Assembly (NCBI GenBank): GCA_902470265.1
Contig: CABRFW010000017.1
Span: 1 to 13,886, forward strand
Direction of reading: 5' to 3'
Length of the DNA: 13,886 nt
DNA from: an uncultured Collinsella sp.
GTDB taxonomy: Bacteria > Actinomycetota > Coriobacteriia > Coriobacteriales > Coriobacteriaceae
Below, in pieces: positions 7,716 to 13,794 of this stretch. The position numbers and the translations under genes were made by a program. Numbering within the stretch: the stretch's first letter is position 1; each line of letters begins with the position of its first letter. The notes beneath the pieces were generated by a model, which was given only the letters and a program-made list of their open reading frames with translations, had not been told where the DNA came from and made no database searches.

Positions 7716-9143
7716 TTAGGCCTCCATCTCGGCGAGCTCCTCCTTGGAGAAGCCGGCGACGAAGACGACGGCAGCGGCGATGACAAAGGAGATTGCCATA
7801 CCGACGATAGCCCAGACGGTGTTCATCTGGCCACCCTGCAGGTAGTTGGTGAAGACCAGGAAGTTGGAGGCACCACCGGCGAGGTAATAGGTAACACCCA
7901 TGAGGCCGGAGAACACGGCGCCGATGGCACCGCCGATGAACATACCGAACATGGTGCGACGGAAGCGCATGAGGATACCGAAGAGCGCGGGCTCGGTGAC
8001 GCCGCCGGCGATGGCGGAGATGACGTAGCCCAGGGCGAGACCCTTCTCGTCGGGGTTCTTCATCTTGAGGAAGGCACCGAAGGCGCAGCCCCAGACAGCG
8101 GCCATAGCGCAGTTGGTGGAAACGAAGACGAAGGGATCGTAGCCGGCAGCGATGATCTGAACCTGAGCGAGCAGGATGACGGGCATGTGCATGCCGCAGA
8201 CCACGAAGAGCTGCCAGAAGGCGCCGAGGACGGCCATGACGATCAGGATACCGACGCCACCCATGTCAGCGAGACCAAAGAGGGCATTGGCGATGAGGCT
8301 GCCGATCTCGTTGCCGAGCGGGGCGAGGACGATGAAGGCGATGGGGATGGTAACGATCATGGTGCAGAACGGCGTGAAGACCGTGGAGAGCACGTCGGGC
8401 ATGACCTTCTTAAAGAACTTCTCGACGAAGTAGAGGACAGGCACCGAAAGGATAATCGGCAGGACGGACTGCTGATAGTTGGCAGCGGCGATCTGAATGC
8501 CGTAGACGGAGATGATTCCGCCGCCATCCTGGGTCGCGACACTCACGACGGACGGGGCCATGAGGGCGCCGCCGAGGAGCATGCCCAGAACCGGGGAGGC
8601 GCCGAGCTTCTTAGCGGCGGCATAGCCCAGGTAGATGGGGATAAAGGTGAACGTGGCCTCGTACAGGGTGGTGTAGAGGAACGTGTAGGTCGGATCGGTG
8701 TCAGAGAGAACGCCGAGCATGGTGGGACCGAGGACCGCAGCGATGGTGCGGAACAGACCGCCGGCCATGAGCAGCGGGATCAGCTGGGTCATGGAGCCCG
8801 ACAGATAGTCGAGGATGATGTTCGGCAGGTTCTTGAGCTCGAACTTCTCCTTGGGAGCATCGAGGTTCTCGTCGACCGCGGCACCCTGCTTGACGCCGGA
8901 CATGGCGACGAACTCGGCGAGCACCTTGGGCACGTTCTGGCCGATGATGACCTGGAGCTGGCTGCCGGCGAACTGGCAACCCAGAACACCCTTGACCTTC
9001 TTGATCTTCTCCACGTCGGCCTTGTTGTTGTCCTTGAGCGTCAGACGCAGGCGCGTCATGCAGTTGGTGGCGACGGAAACATTCTCCGCACCGCCCACGA
9101 GCTCGAGGACATCGGTGGCAATCTGCTTGTTATCTACTGCCAT
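7716..9143 (-). CDS. PTS sugar permease, EIIBC, glucose/sucrose/beta-glucoside superfamily
   Basis: This 475-residue cytoplasmic-membrane permease imports and phosphorylates a sugar. Residues 1-85 are an EIIB domain with the phosphorylated Cys28 in the motif NCMTRLRLTL. Residues about 110-465 are EIIC with about ten helices and the signature GVTEPALFG (381-389). There is no EIIA domain, so phosphate must come from a separate EIIA, as for MurNAc, trehalose and some sucrose permeases of similar length (about 455-485). The start at 9143 is chosen over 9158 because GGGGAGGGG lies 4 nt before it and the protein then begins MAVDNKQIATDV. It is divergent from the esterase gene and upstream of the hydrolase. 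The substrate cannot be read from sequence; neighbours suggest a glycoside. Upstream operator-like sites point to inducer control. Confidence 0.92.
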   Translation of the reverse strand: MAVDNKQIATDVLELVGGAENVSVATNCMTRLRLTLKDNNKADVEKIKKVKGVLGCQFAGSQLQVIIGQNVPKVLAEFVAMSGVKQGAAVDENLDAPKEKFELKNLPNIILDYLSGSMTQLIPLLMAGGLFRTIAAVLGPTMLGVLSDTDPTYTFLYTTLYEATFTFIPIYLGYAAAKKLGASPVLGMLLGGALMAPSVVSVATQDGGGIISVYGIQIAAANYQQSVLPIILSVPVLYFVEKFFKKVMPDVLSTVFTPFCTMIVTIPIAFIVLAPLGNEIGSLIANALFGLADMGGVGILIVMAVLGAFWQLFVVCGMHMPVILLAQVQIIAAGYDPFVFVSTNCAMAAVWGCAFGAFLKMKNPDEKGLALGYVISAIAGGVTEPALFGILMRFRRTMFGMFIGGAIGAVFSGLMGVTYYLAGGASNFLVFTNYLQGGQMNTVWAIVGMAISFVIAAAVVFVAGFSKEELAEMEA

Positions 9144-9166
9144 GGGACCCCTCCCCATATCATCGT

Positions 9167-9192
9167 GTGCCTACTCGTTTGGGCGTAGGCAC
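9167..9192 (-). promoter_or_regulatory. Leader hairpin just before the PTS ribosome site
   Basis: GTGCCTAC and GTAGGCAC form a perfect 8-bp stem with a 10-nt loop, ending about 10 nt before the PTS ribosome-binding sequence. It could modulate translation or stabilise the mRNA. It is too short and has no overlapping terminator, so a BglG-type antitermination site is not supported. Confidence 0.45.
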
Positions 9193-9207
9193 GCCTTTGG
9201 CTCGGCG

Positions 9208-9213
9208 ACTATA
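9208..9213 (-). promoter_or_regulatory. Possible -10 box of the PTS gene
   Basis: On the minus strand the hexamer is TATAGT, within GGTTATAGTCG, 65 bp before the PTS start codon. No good -35 box lies 16-18 bp upstream, which would fit a promoter that depends on an activator. The GTTTAC cluster begins about 37 bp further upstream. Confidence 0.35.
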
Positions 9214-9249
9214 ACCCCTTACGGCCACCGAACCCTTGGATACGCTGTC

Positions 9250-9291
9250 GTAAACAATGTGTTTACTGAACGTTTACGGGCTTTAGTTTAC
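9250..9291. promoter_or_regulatory. PTS-side operator cluster of GTAAAC/GTTTAC sites
   Basis: GTAAAC (9250) and GTTTAC (9261) form an inverted pair with 5 bp between them. Further GTTTAC copies start at 9272 and 9286. The first three start exactly 11 bp apart, about one helical turn, so bound proteins would face the same side. The shape (GTAAAC...GTTTAC) resembles half-sites of LacI-family operators, but the regulator is not in the window and the family is a guess. Confidence 0.6.
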
Positions 9292-9449
9292 ACGGAACGT
9301 CTAATTTGTGGCAATTTTGCCGTCTGTAGTCCGGTGAACGGTAGGAAATCGGGGGTGAACGTACTTGAACGGTAAGGGATTGTCTATTTGACGCTCTGCT
9401 GCTAAATGCCTATTTACGTGGTCTTTTAATTTGGTAAACACCTCTATTC

Positions 9450-9469
9450 TTTGTTGACCCATCAACAAA
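9450..9469. promoter_or_regulatory. Palindromic operator-like site TTTGTTGA-N4-TCAACAAA
   Basis: The 8-bp arms are perfect around CCCA. An additional single half TTTGTTGA lies at 9506-9513. The sequence differs from the GTTTAC sites, so a second DNA-binding protein is likely. It sits midway between the divergent genes. Confidence 0.55.
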
Positions 9470-9486
9470 AGCCCTGCTAAATGGTG

Positions 9487-9534
9487 GTAAACGAATGTTT
9501 AGTAATTTGTTGAGTGTTCATTTTGACCGTTTAC
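9487..9534. promoter_or_regulatory. Middle operator group near the esterase promoter region
   Basis: GTAAAC (9487) and GTTTAG (9497) form an imperfect inverted pair with 4 bp spacing. A TTTGTTGA half-site (9506) follows, then GTTTAC (9529). Both motif kinds interleave here, which suggests that two regulators compete or cooperate upstream of the esterase gene. A further single GTAAAC lies to the left, starting at 9434. Confidence 0.5.
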
Positions 9535-9571
9535 CGAGTTCATCTGCCTGTTCTGTAGCTCTGCATTAAAC

Positions 9572-9607
9572 TAAACATGTTTAAGTTGTATTGCCGCTGA
9601 TGTTTAC
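9572..9607. promoter_or_regulatory. Esterase-proximal operator sites
   Basis: TAAACATGTTTA (9572-9583) is a perfect 12-bp palindrome and GTTTAC recurs at 9602-9607, 27 bp before the esterase start codon. Such positions usually block a promoter or its leader, so repression is the simplest reading. I could not settle the -35/-10 boxes here. Confidence 0.5.
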
Positions 9608-9633
9608 CACTCGCGGCGCAGAGGAGGCAGCTC

Positions 9634-10971
9634 ATGGAACTCAAATCGTGCACCTACGCAACCGTCACCACGCTGGGAGACTTTGGCCCCTGGATCAGCA
9701 AAGTCGTGCTCGACCTGCCGTGCACCGTTCACGCCAACGATATCGATGCGCGCACCTTCCATATATATGTAGAGCGCCATGAACGCACGGGCGAGATCCT
9801 GATGCGCAAAGAGCGCGGCGCCGACCACGCCGCACCTTCCGTAGGCTATGTCGACGTCCTCGCCGCCTATCCGTGCGATGAGTGCGGACGCAAGCTCGCC
9901 TTTGGCACCCATGTGGCGCTCGAGATCGCCGAGCAGCGCCTGACCAAGAAGATCGAGGGCAGCGTGATGGGCTCGCGCTTGCTCGACGACCAGCTGCGCA
10001 TCACGCAGCTCGCGGCCCTTCCCGGCAATGACGGTGACGATCCAACCTGCGGCCTGGTCTTTGACACCTGCCGCGGCGACATCTGTCCCGCGCTCAAGGG
10101 CTGGAGCAATGCCACGCAAAAGACCGCCGTCAACGGCATCGCGCTCGAGTACGGCTTCTTTGAGCCCAGCTTTAAGGCCGAGGACTCCGCCTGCTTCAAC
10201 CCCTTCGCGCCCGAAACGACAGTCGTGCCCCAGAAGGCCCCGCTCGTGGTGTACCTGCACGGCGCTGGCGAGGGCAAGGGCGCTACGCAAGGCGAGGGCG
10301 CCACGCGCGCTTATATCGGCAACCGCGTGACGGCCATCAGCCAGGCGCAGATTCAGCGCTACTTTGGCGGCTTTGCCTGGGTGCTCGTGCCGCAGTCGCC
10401 CACGTTTTGGATGGACAACGGCGTCGAGCAGCTCGGCCACTCCAACCAGAGTATCTACTCCCCCGTGCTCAAGGCGCTCATCGACGAGTTTGTCGCCGAG
10501 CATGCCGACCGCATCGACACCGACCGCATCGTGGTCGCCGGCCTTTCCAACGGCGGCTTTATGACACTGCGCCTGTGCGCCGACTACCCCGATTTCTTCG
10601 CCGCGGGCCTTCCCTGCTGCGCGCCGTGGTACAACGCCACGGACGAGGACGTCGCCGCCCTTGCCAAGACGCCGCTGTGGTTCACGCACTCCAAGGGCGA
10701 CGAGCTCGTGGCCCCGCAGGAAACCGTGCTGCCGCTCACGGCTCGCCTGCGCGCTGCCGGCGCCAACGTACACCTCACGTACTTTAGCCATGTCGAGGAC
10801 CTGACCGGGCGCTACCGCGAGGCCGACGGCTCGCCCAAGAAAACGTTCAACCATGGCGTGTGGATCCACCAATTCAACGGCCTGTGTTATCAAGACTTCG
10901 ACGGGGGCAACGTACTCATCGACGGCGAGCCGGTGGGCTGCTGGGAGTGGTCGGCCAGGGTCGACAGGTAA
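9634..10971 (+). CDS. Alpha/beta-hydrolase esterase with probable Ig-like N-terminal domain
   Basis: This 445-residue protein has the PHB-depolymerase/prolyl-oligopeptidase-like hydrolase fold. PLVVYLHGAGEGKG (203-216) supplies the oxyanion-hole HG. GLSNGG (303-308) holds the nucleophile Ser305. HSKGDELV carries Asp356 and FNHGVW carries His407, completing a Ser-Asp-His triad. The first about 170 residues lack hydrolase motifs and fit the Ig-like domain seen before esterases of the EstA type; this is inferred. GAGGAGG 6 nt before the ATG gives a strong ribosome site. No signal peptide is visible, so it should act inside the cell. It is divergent from the PTS gene and shares its operator region. 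A plausible task is removing acyl groups from an imported glycoside, but the substrate is unknown. Cysteines are unusually frequent in the N-terminal half. Confidence 0.85.
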   Translation: MELKSCTYATVTTLGDFGPWISKVVLDLPCTVHANDIDARTFHIYVERHERTGEILMRKERGADHAAPSVGYVDVLAAYPCDECGRKLAFGTHVALEIAEQRLTKKIEGSVMGSRLLDDQLRITQLAALPGNDGDDPTCGLVFDTCRGDICPALKGWSNATQKTAVNGIALEYGFFEPSFKAEDSACFNPFAPETTVVPQKAPLVVYLHGAGEGKGATQGEGATRAYIGNRVTAISQAQIQRYFGGFAWVLVPQSPTFWMDNGVEQLGHSNQSIYSPVLKALIDEFVAEHADRIDTDRIVVAGLSNGGFMTLRLCADYPDFFAAGLPCCAPWYNATDEDVAALAKTPLWFTHSKGDELVAPQETVLPLTARLRAAGANVHLTYFSHVEDLTGRYREADGSPKKTFNHGVWIHQFNGLCYQDFDGGNVLIDGEPVGCWEWSARVDR

Positions 10972-10984
10972 TCTATCCCATCAC

Positions 10985-11105
10985 GGGGCCGAGGGCTTAC
11001 CTCTGAAAATGTCCTCGGGCACGCGGCCCGGTTGCACCACGCGCTTCGCGCTGTGCAACCGGGCCGCCCCCTGCGGAATATTTTCAGAGGTAAGCCCTCG
11101 GCCCC
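10985..11105. repeat. 121-nt near-perfect hairpin element
   Basis: The outer arms 10985-11010 and 11080-11105 are perfectly complementary over 26 bp. An inner stem 11023-11037/11053-11067 (GCGGCCCGGTTGCAC) is perfect over 15 bp. The apex GCGC-TTC-GCGC adds another stem. The stretches between the two main stems pair only partly. The element starts 13 nt after the esterase stop codon. It may end transcription in both directions or be a small palindromic mobile element; no U-run or target duplication is clear. Confidence 0.85.
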
Positions 11106-11212
11106 GCTGCGTTTCCGTTGCTGTTGACCCTGGGTGAGCGCTTCCGGCGGGCCGCCAGGTTGACGGCGATGGGGACGTGGGTCCCGTCTTGCCTTGCGCG
11201 TAACTGGCTGGA

Positions 11213-12706
11213 ATGGTGATTGTTACTACTGATATGGAAGTCGATGATATGAACTCTCTGGTTCATTTGGCTCTGTATCTTAATGTGCTTGATGTGCAGG
11301 CTGTGGTGTACACGGCTTCGCAGTATCACTTTCTTGGGGATGGCGTCCATACGCTCGGCGAGGTGAATCCGCATTGGCGGACTAAAGGGCGTCGCTCTTA
11401 TGAGTGGAATGTTGTGCCCCATGAGCCTGATCCGCTTGCTGGGGAGCTTCGTGAGTATCGACCGTTTCCTGAGCATTGGATCGAGAGCCTCTGGAGCAAT
11501 GAATATGCCCAGGCTTGGCCTCAGCTGCAGGCTAATGCGGCCGCTGCCGGTGAGCCGCCGTTTCCTTCGCCGGCTCAGATGATTGAGCGTACCTTTGTGG
11601 GCAACGTTGCCTTTGAGGGCGATGTGCGTGAGGAGACTGAGGGTTCGCGCGTGATTGCTCAGGCAATCTTGGATGATGACCCGCGTACGCTTTGGCTGCT
11701 CAGCTGGGGCGGCATGAATACCATTGTTCGTGCGCTCATGAGCATTGCTGAGCGCTATCGTGATACGCCCGAATGGCCTTCTGTGCAGCAGCGTGTCTAT
11801 CAGAAGGTGCGCGTGATGGGCGTTGCCGATGGCGTGGGGCAGGACAATTCTTGGCTCGACCATGGGCATGAGCTCTTCCCCGATCTCATCTTTTGGTGTG
11901 TGCCCTATATGTATGGCGGCTATGTCGATGCCAAGATGGCTCAGCCCGATACACTGCCGCTCTTTCAGGCTCCCTGGCCCGAACAGAATCTCACGCAGGG
12001 CAACGGTCCCCTTATGGCGCGCTATATGCTCTATGGCGATGGCAAGGTGTACGAAAACGAGCCCGAGCGCTTTCAGTTTGGCAAGCATGCGCGCTTGGAC
12101 TGGGGCCTGGAGGGCATGCCTGCGATGCAGTTTGAGCGCGGCGACTTTATGGCCGAAGGCGACTCAATGACCTATATCCCGCTGCTGCCGTTTGGCCTGC
12201 GCGGCATCGATAACCGCGACTTTGACACGTTGCTCGGCCGCATGTTCCTCGACGGGCATCCCGACTCGGACGCACCTGCCGGCTTTGCAGCCATAGGCAC
12301 GCCCGTCGATGGCAATCCTAATCCCCATCTGCGCGCCTATCAGGAAGACTTCGCCGCTCGTGCGCAGTGGTGCGCCCATGGGCCCGCGGACTGCTCGCAT
12401 CCGGCGTATGTTGCCGAGGTCACGGGCGACATGAGCGCCGCGGCCGGCGAGCGCGTTGCTCTTGCAGCGACCATCGTCGACCCCGATGGTAGGGGCTTCG
12501 ACGCGCACTGGGATGTCGCCGTGGAGCCGTCGCGCTATGCAGGCGCTCAAGATCTGTCGCTGTGGCAGGAATGCGCGACGAACGCCACGTTCACCGTACC
12601 CACCGATGCACAACCCGGTGACCGCTTCGTGCTCACCCTCAGCGTTAAAACCCGCGCCGAGCGCCCCTGCACCCGCTACGCCCAGGTCGCCATCACCGTC
12701 GCGTAG
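11213..12706 (+). CDS. DUF1593/Sde182-type nucleoside-hydrolase-like protein
   Basis: This 497-residue protein begins VIVTTDMEVDDMNSLVHLAL, the Asp-rich entry motif (D7, D11, D12) of the Sde182 nucleoside-hydrolase-like domain, followed by VVYTASQYHFLGDG and LWLLSWGGMNTIVRAL. Nucleoside hydrolases use such aspartates to hold Ca2+ and cleave N-glycosidic bonds, but for this family the reaction is not established. Residues about 385-497 (GDMSAAAGERVALAATIVDP onward) look like the beta-sandwich C-terminal domain usual in the family. The ATG at 11213 is forced by an in-frame TAA 12 bp upstream. The ribosome site is poor (CTGGA), and there is no signal peptide although many relatives are secreted. 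Codons change from T-ending in the first half to C-ending in the second. It follows the esterase by 241 bp across a large hairpin. Confidence 0.85.
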   Translation: MVIVTTDMEVDDMNSLVHLALYLNVLDVQAVVYTASQYHFLGDGVHTLGEVNPHWRTKGRRSYEWNVVPHEPDPLAGELREYRPFPEHWIESLWSNEYAQAWPQLQANAAAAGEPPFPSPAQMIERTFVGNVAFEGDVREETEGSRVIAQAILDDDPRTLWLLSWGGMNTIVRALMSIAERYRDTPEWPSVQQRVYQKVRVMGVADGVGQDNSWLDHGHELFPDLIFWCVPYMYGGYVDAKMAQPDTLPLFQAPWPEQNLTQGNGPLMARYMLYGDGKVYENEPERFQFGKHARLDWGLEGMPAMQFERGDFMAEGDSMTYIPLLPFGLRGIDNRDFDTLLGRMFLDGHPDSDAPAGFAAIGTPVDGNPNPHLRAYQEDFAARAQWCAHGPADCSHPAYVAEVTGDMSAAAGERVALAATIVDPDGRGFDAHWDVAVEPSRYAGAQDLSLWQECATNATFTVPTDAQPGDRFVLTLSVKTRAERPCTRYAQVAITVA

Positions 12707-12737
12707 CAAGCGGCGGCACCCACATTCGGCACGGAGT

Positions 12738-12832
12738 GTCCCCAACCGCCACTCATTTAAGTACGTCCCCAATGAGTGGCCGAAGACTGCCCCCAACGAC
12801 TAGTCGTTTAAGAACGTCCCCGATGACTACCC
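12738..12832 (+). repeat. Tandem hairpin repeats, family C
   Basis: Two units of about 50 bp follow each other. Unit 1 has the stem CCACTCATT/AATGAGTGG (12749-12757, 12771-12779). Unit 2 has TAGTCGTT/GATGACTA (12801-12808, 12822-12829), with G.U pairs when read on the plus strand. The 13-nt loops are almost the same, TAAG(T/A)ACGTCCCC, whereas the stems differ yet still pair. Both units are preceded by CCCCAAC. Confidence 0.75.
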
Positions 12833-12835
12833 AGA

Positions 12836-12903
12836 AGTTGCGGTGGAATAGTTCCTGTTTGGCCTTCTATGGCCCACATTTAGGAACTATTTCACCGCAA
12901 GTT
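12836..12903 (+). repeat. Hairpin repeat family A, copy 3
   Basis: The arms match copies 1 and 2, and the centre is GGCC-TTCTAT-GGCC. Here the imperfect arm pair is G.U on the plus strand, so the copy is inverted relative to the other two and reads rightwards, downstream of the DUF1593 gene. One further mismatch lies at the base of the stem (GCAAGTT in place of GCAACTT). Confidence 0.9.
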
Positions 12904-13032
12904 ATTTGGGGATGAAAAATGGGCCATGTGTCCCAGTTGTGGAGACCTCTTGAGCCGTCTGGGTATCGTGAAAGATCGCGCACTCCCCCATCATCAAAAG
13001 TGACACACGCTACCTGTTGATGGGAGGCAGCC

Positions 13033-13770
13033 ATGGGCTTCTTTGACAAGATGTTCGAGAAGAAAGAGTGCGCGATTTGCGGTACCGAGCTGGGACTTCT
13101 AGGTAAGACCAAGATCAACGAAGGCTACCTGTGCAAAGAGTGCGTCGACAAGCTCTCCCCCTTCTTTGGCGGCTATCGTTCCAGCACCGCGGACGATATC
13201 CGCGAGCAACTCGCCTACCGCGAGGCCAATGCCGAGCGCCTGGCCTCGTTCAACCCCACGCGCACGCTCTCGGCCGGGCGCACCAATATTATGCTCGACG
13301 AGGACGCGGGCCTGCTGATCATTACCTCGCAGACGCGCTGGCGCGACGCCAACCCCGACATCATCGAGTTCTCGCAGGTGCTCGGTTGCGATATGGATAT
13401 CGACGAGCACCGCACCGAGATCTATCGCGAGACCAAGGACGGCGAGCGTGAGAGTTATGACCCGCCGCGCTACGACCTGGATTACGACTTCAATCTGACC
13501 ATCCACGTCAACACGCCGTACTTTACCGAGATCGGCCTGCGCGTGAACGACTCCACCATCGAGCAGCGCGGATCCATCGAGTACCGCGAGGCCAAGCGCC
13601 AGGCTACCGAGGTCCGCGACGCGCTGGTGCAGCTGCGCCAGGAAACGCGCGACAGCGTCGTTGCCGCCAAGGCCCCCAAGACCGCGGTCACCTGCCCCTT
13701 CTGCGGCGCGACCACCATTCCCGATGCCAGCGGGCGCTGCGAATACTGCGGCGGCGCCATCGGCGCATAG
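13033..13770 (+). CDS. DUF4428-type double zinc-ribbon protein
   Basis: This 245-residue protein is probably cytoplasmic. The N-terminus MGFFDKMFEKKECAICG carries a treble-clef or ribbon site with C13, C16, C34 and C37, in the style of DUF4428. A central region of about 150 residues has beta-rich segments (about 85-170) without catalytic motifs. The C-terminus carries a second ribbon, C221/C224 and C236/C239 (CPFCG, CEYCG). GGGAGG 6 nt before the ATG is a strong ribosome site. The next gene, 24 bp after the stop, also starts with a zinc ribbon, so the two are probably co-transcribed. The biochemical role is not known; the middle domain resembles a small regulatory or scaffold fold only in a general way. 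Confidence 0.85.
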   Translation: MGFFDKMFEKKECAICGTELGLLGKTKINEGYLCKECVDKLSPFFGGYRSSTADDIREQLAYREANAERLASFNPTRTLSAGRTNIMLDEDAGLLIITSQTRWRDANPDIIEFSQVLGCDMDIDEHRTEIYRETKDGERESYDPPRYDLDYDFNLTIHVNTPYFTEIGLRVNDSTIEQRGSIEYREAKRQATEVRDALVQLRQETRDSVVAAKAPKTAVTCPFCGATTIPDASGRCEYCGGAIGA

Positions 13771-13794
13771 CCCTCGGCACGGAAAGGACCGATC

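Larger units (their letters stand above)
9144..9633. other. AT-rich divergent regulatory region between PTS and esterase
   Basis: These 490 bp have no convincing gene and are clearly richer in A/T than the flanking coding DNA. They contain eight exact GTTTAC/GTAAAC hexamers (starts 9250, 9261, 9272, 9286, 9434, 9487, 9529, 9602), a TTTGTTGA palindrome, a TAAAC/GTTTA palindrome, and a leader hairpin for the PTS gene. The middle part (about 9300-9430) holds only GTGAAC-like degenerate copies, at 9334 and 9355. Confidence 0.8.
12707..13032. other. Intergenic region with stacked hairpin repeats
   Basis: No gene is supported in these 326 bp. They contain the tandem family C hairpins (12738-12832), family A copy 3 (12836-12903), and the leader of the zinc-ribbon gene. 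Near the end CCCATCA (12987-12993) can pair with TGATGGG (13018-13024), which overlaps the GGGAGG ribosome site of that gene and might restrain its translation. Confidence 0.7.

Noticed and set aside
7505..7786. A 94-residue N-terminal extension of the glycoside hydrolase
   Set aside because: It would overlap the PTS gene end and run through a terminator hairpin, its composition is Ser/Pro/Arg-rich, and a good ribosome site sits before 7504.
7695..9188. A 497-codon open frame on the plus strand opposite the PTS gene
   Set aside because: Its product is a low-complexity Asp/Glu/Gly/His-rich string, the typical mirror of a GC-rich gene; the minus strand encodes an unmistakable EIIBC permease.
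9160..9200. BglG/SacY-type antiterminator site for the PTS gene
   Set aside because: The hairpin is short and no overlapping terminator stem with a U-run lies between it and the gene; no antiterminator gene is present either.
9250..9607. CRISPR-like or integration-related repeats
   Set aside because: The repeated unit is only 6 bp, occurs in both orientations and has irregular spacing apart from one 11-bp series; this fits transcription factor sites.
9604..10893. A 429-codon open frame opposite the esterase, and similar long frames opposite the hydrolase (6194-7561), DUF1593 (11084-12088) and zinc-ribbon (13099-13866) genes
   Set aside because: All mirror real genes with recognisable motifs, lack ribosome sites and show no protein features of their own; they result from biased third codon positions.
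10985..11105. Integron attC site or transposon end
   Set aside because: No integrase, no attC core sites and no transposase are in the window, and the arms are too perfect for attC, which has a spaced, bulged structure.
11106..11212. Own promoter for the DUF1593 gene
   Set aside because: TTGACC and TTGACG occur, but no AT-rich -10 lies at a suitable distance in this GC-rich gap, so I did not annotate one.
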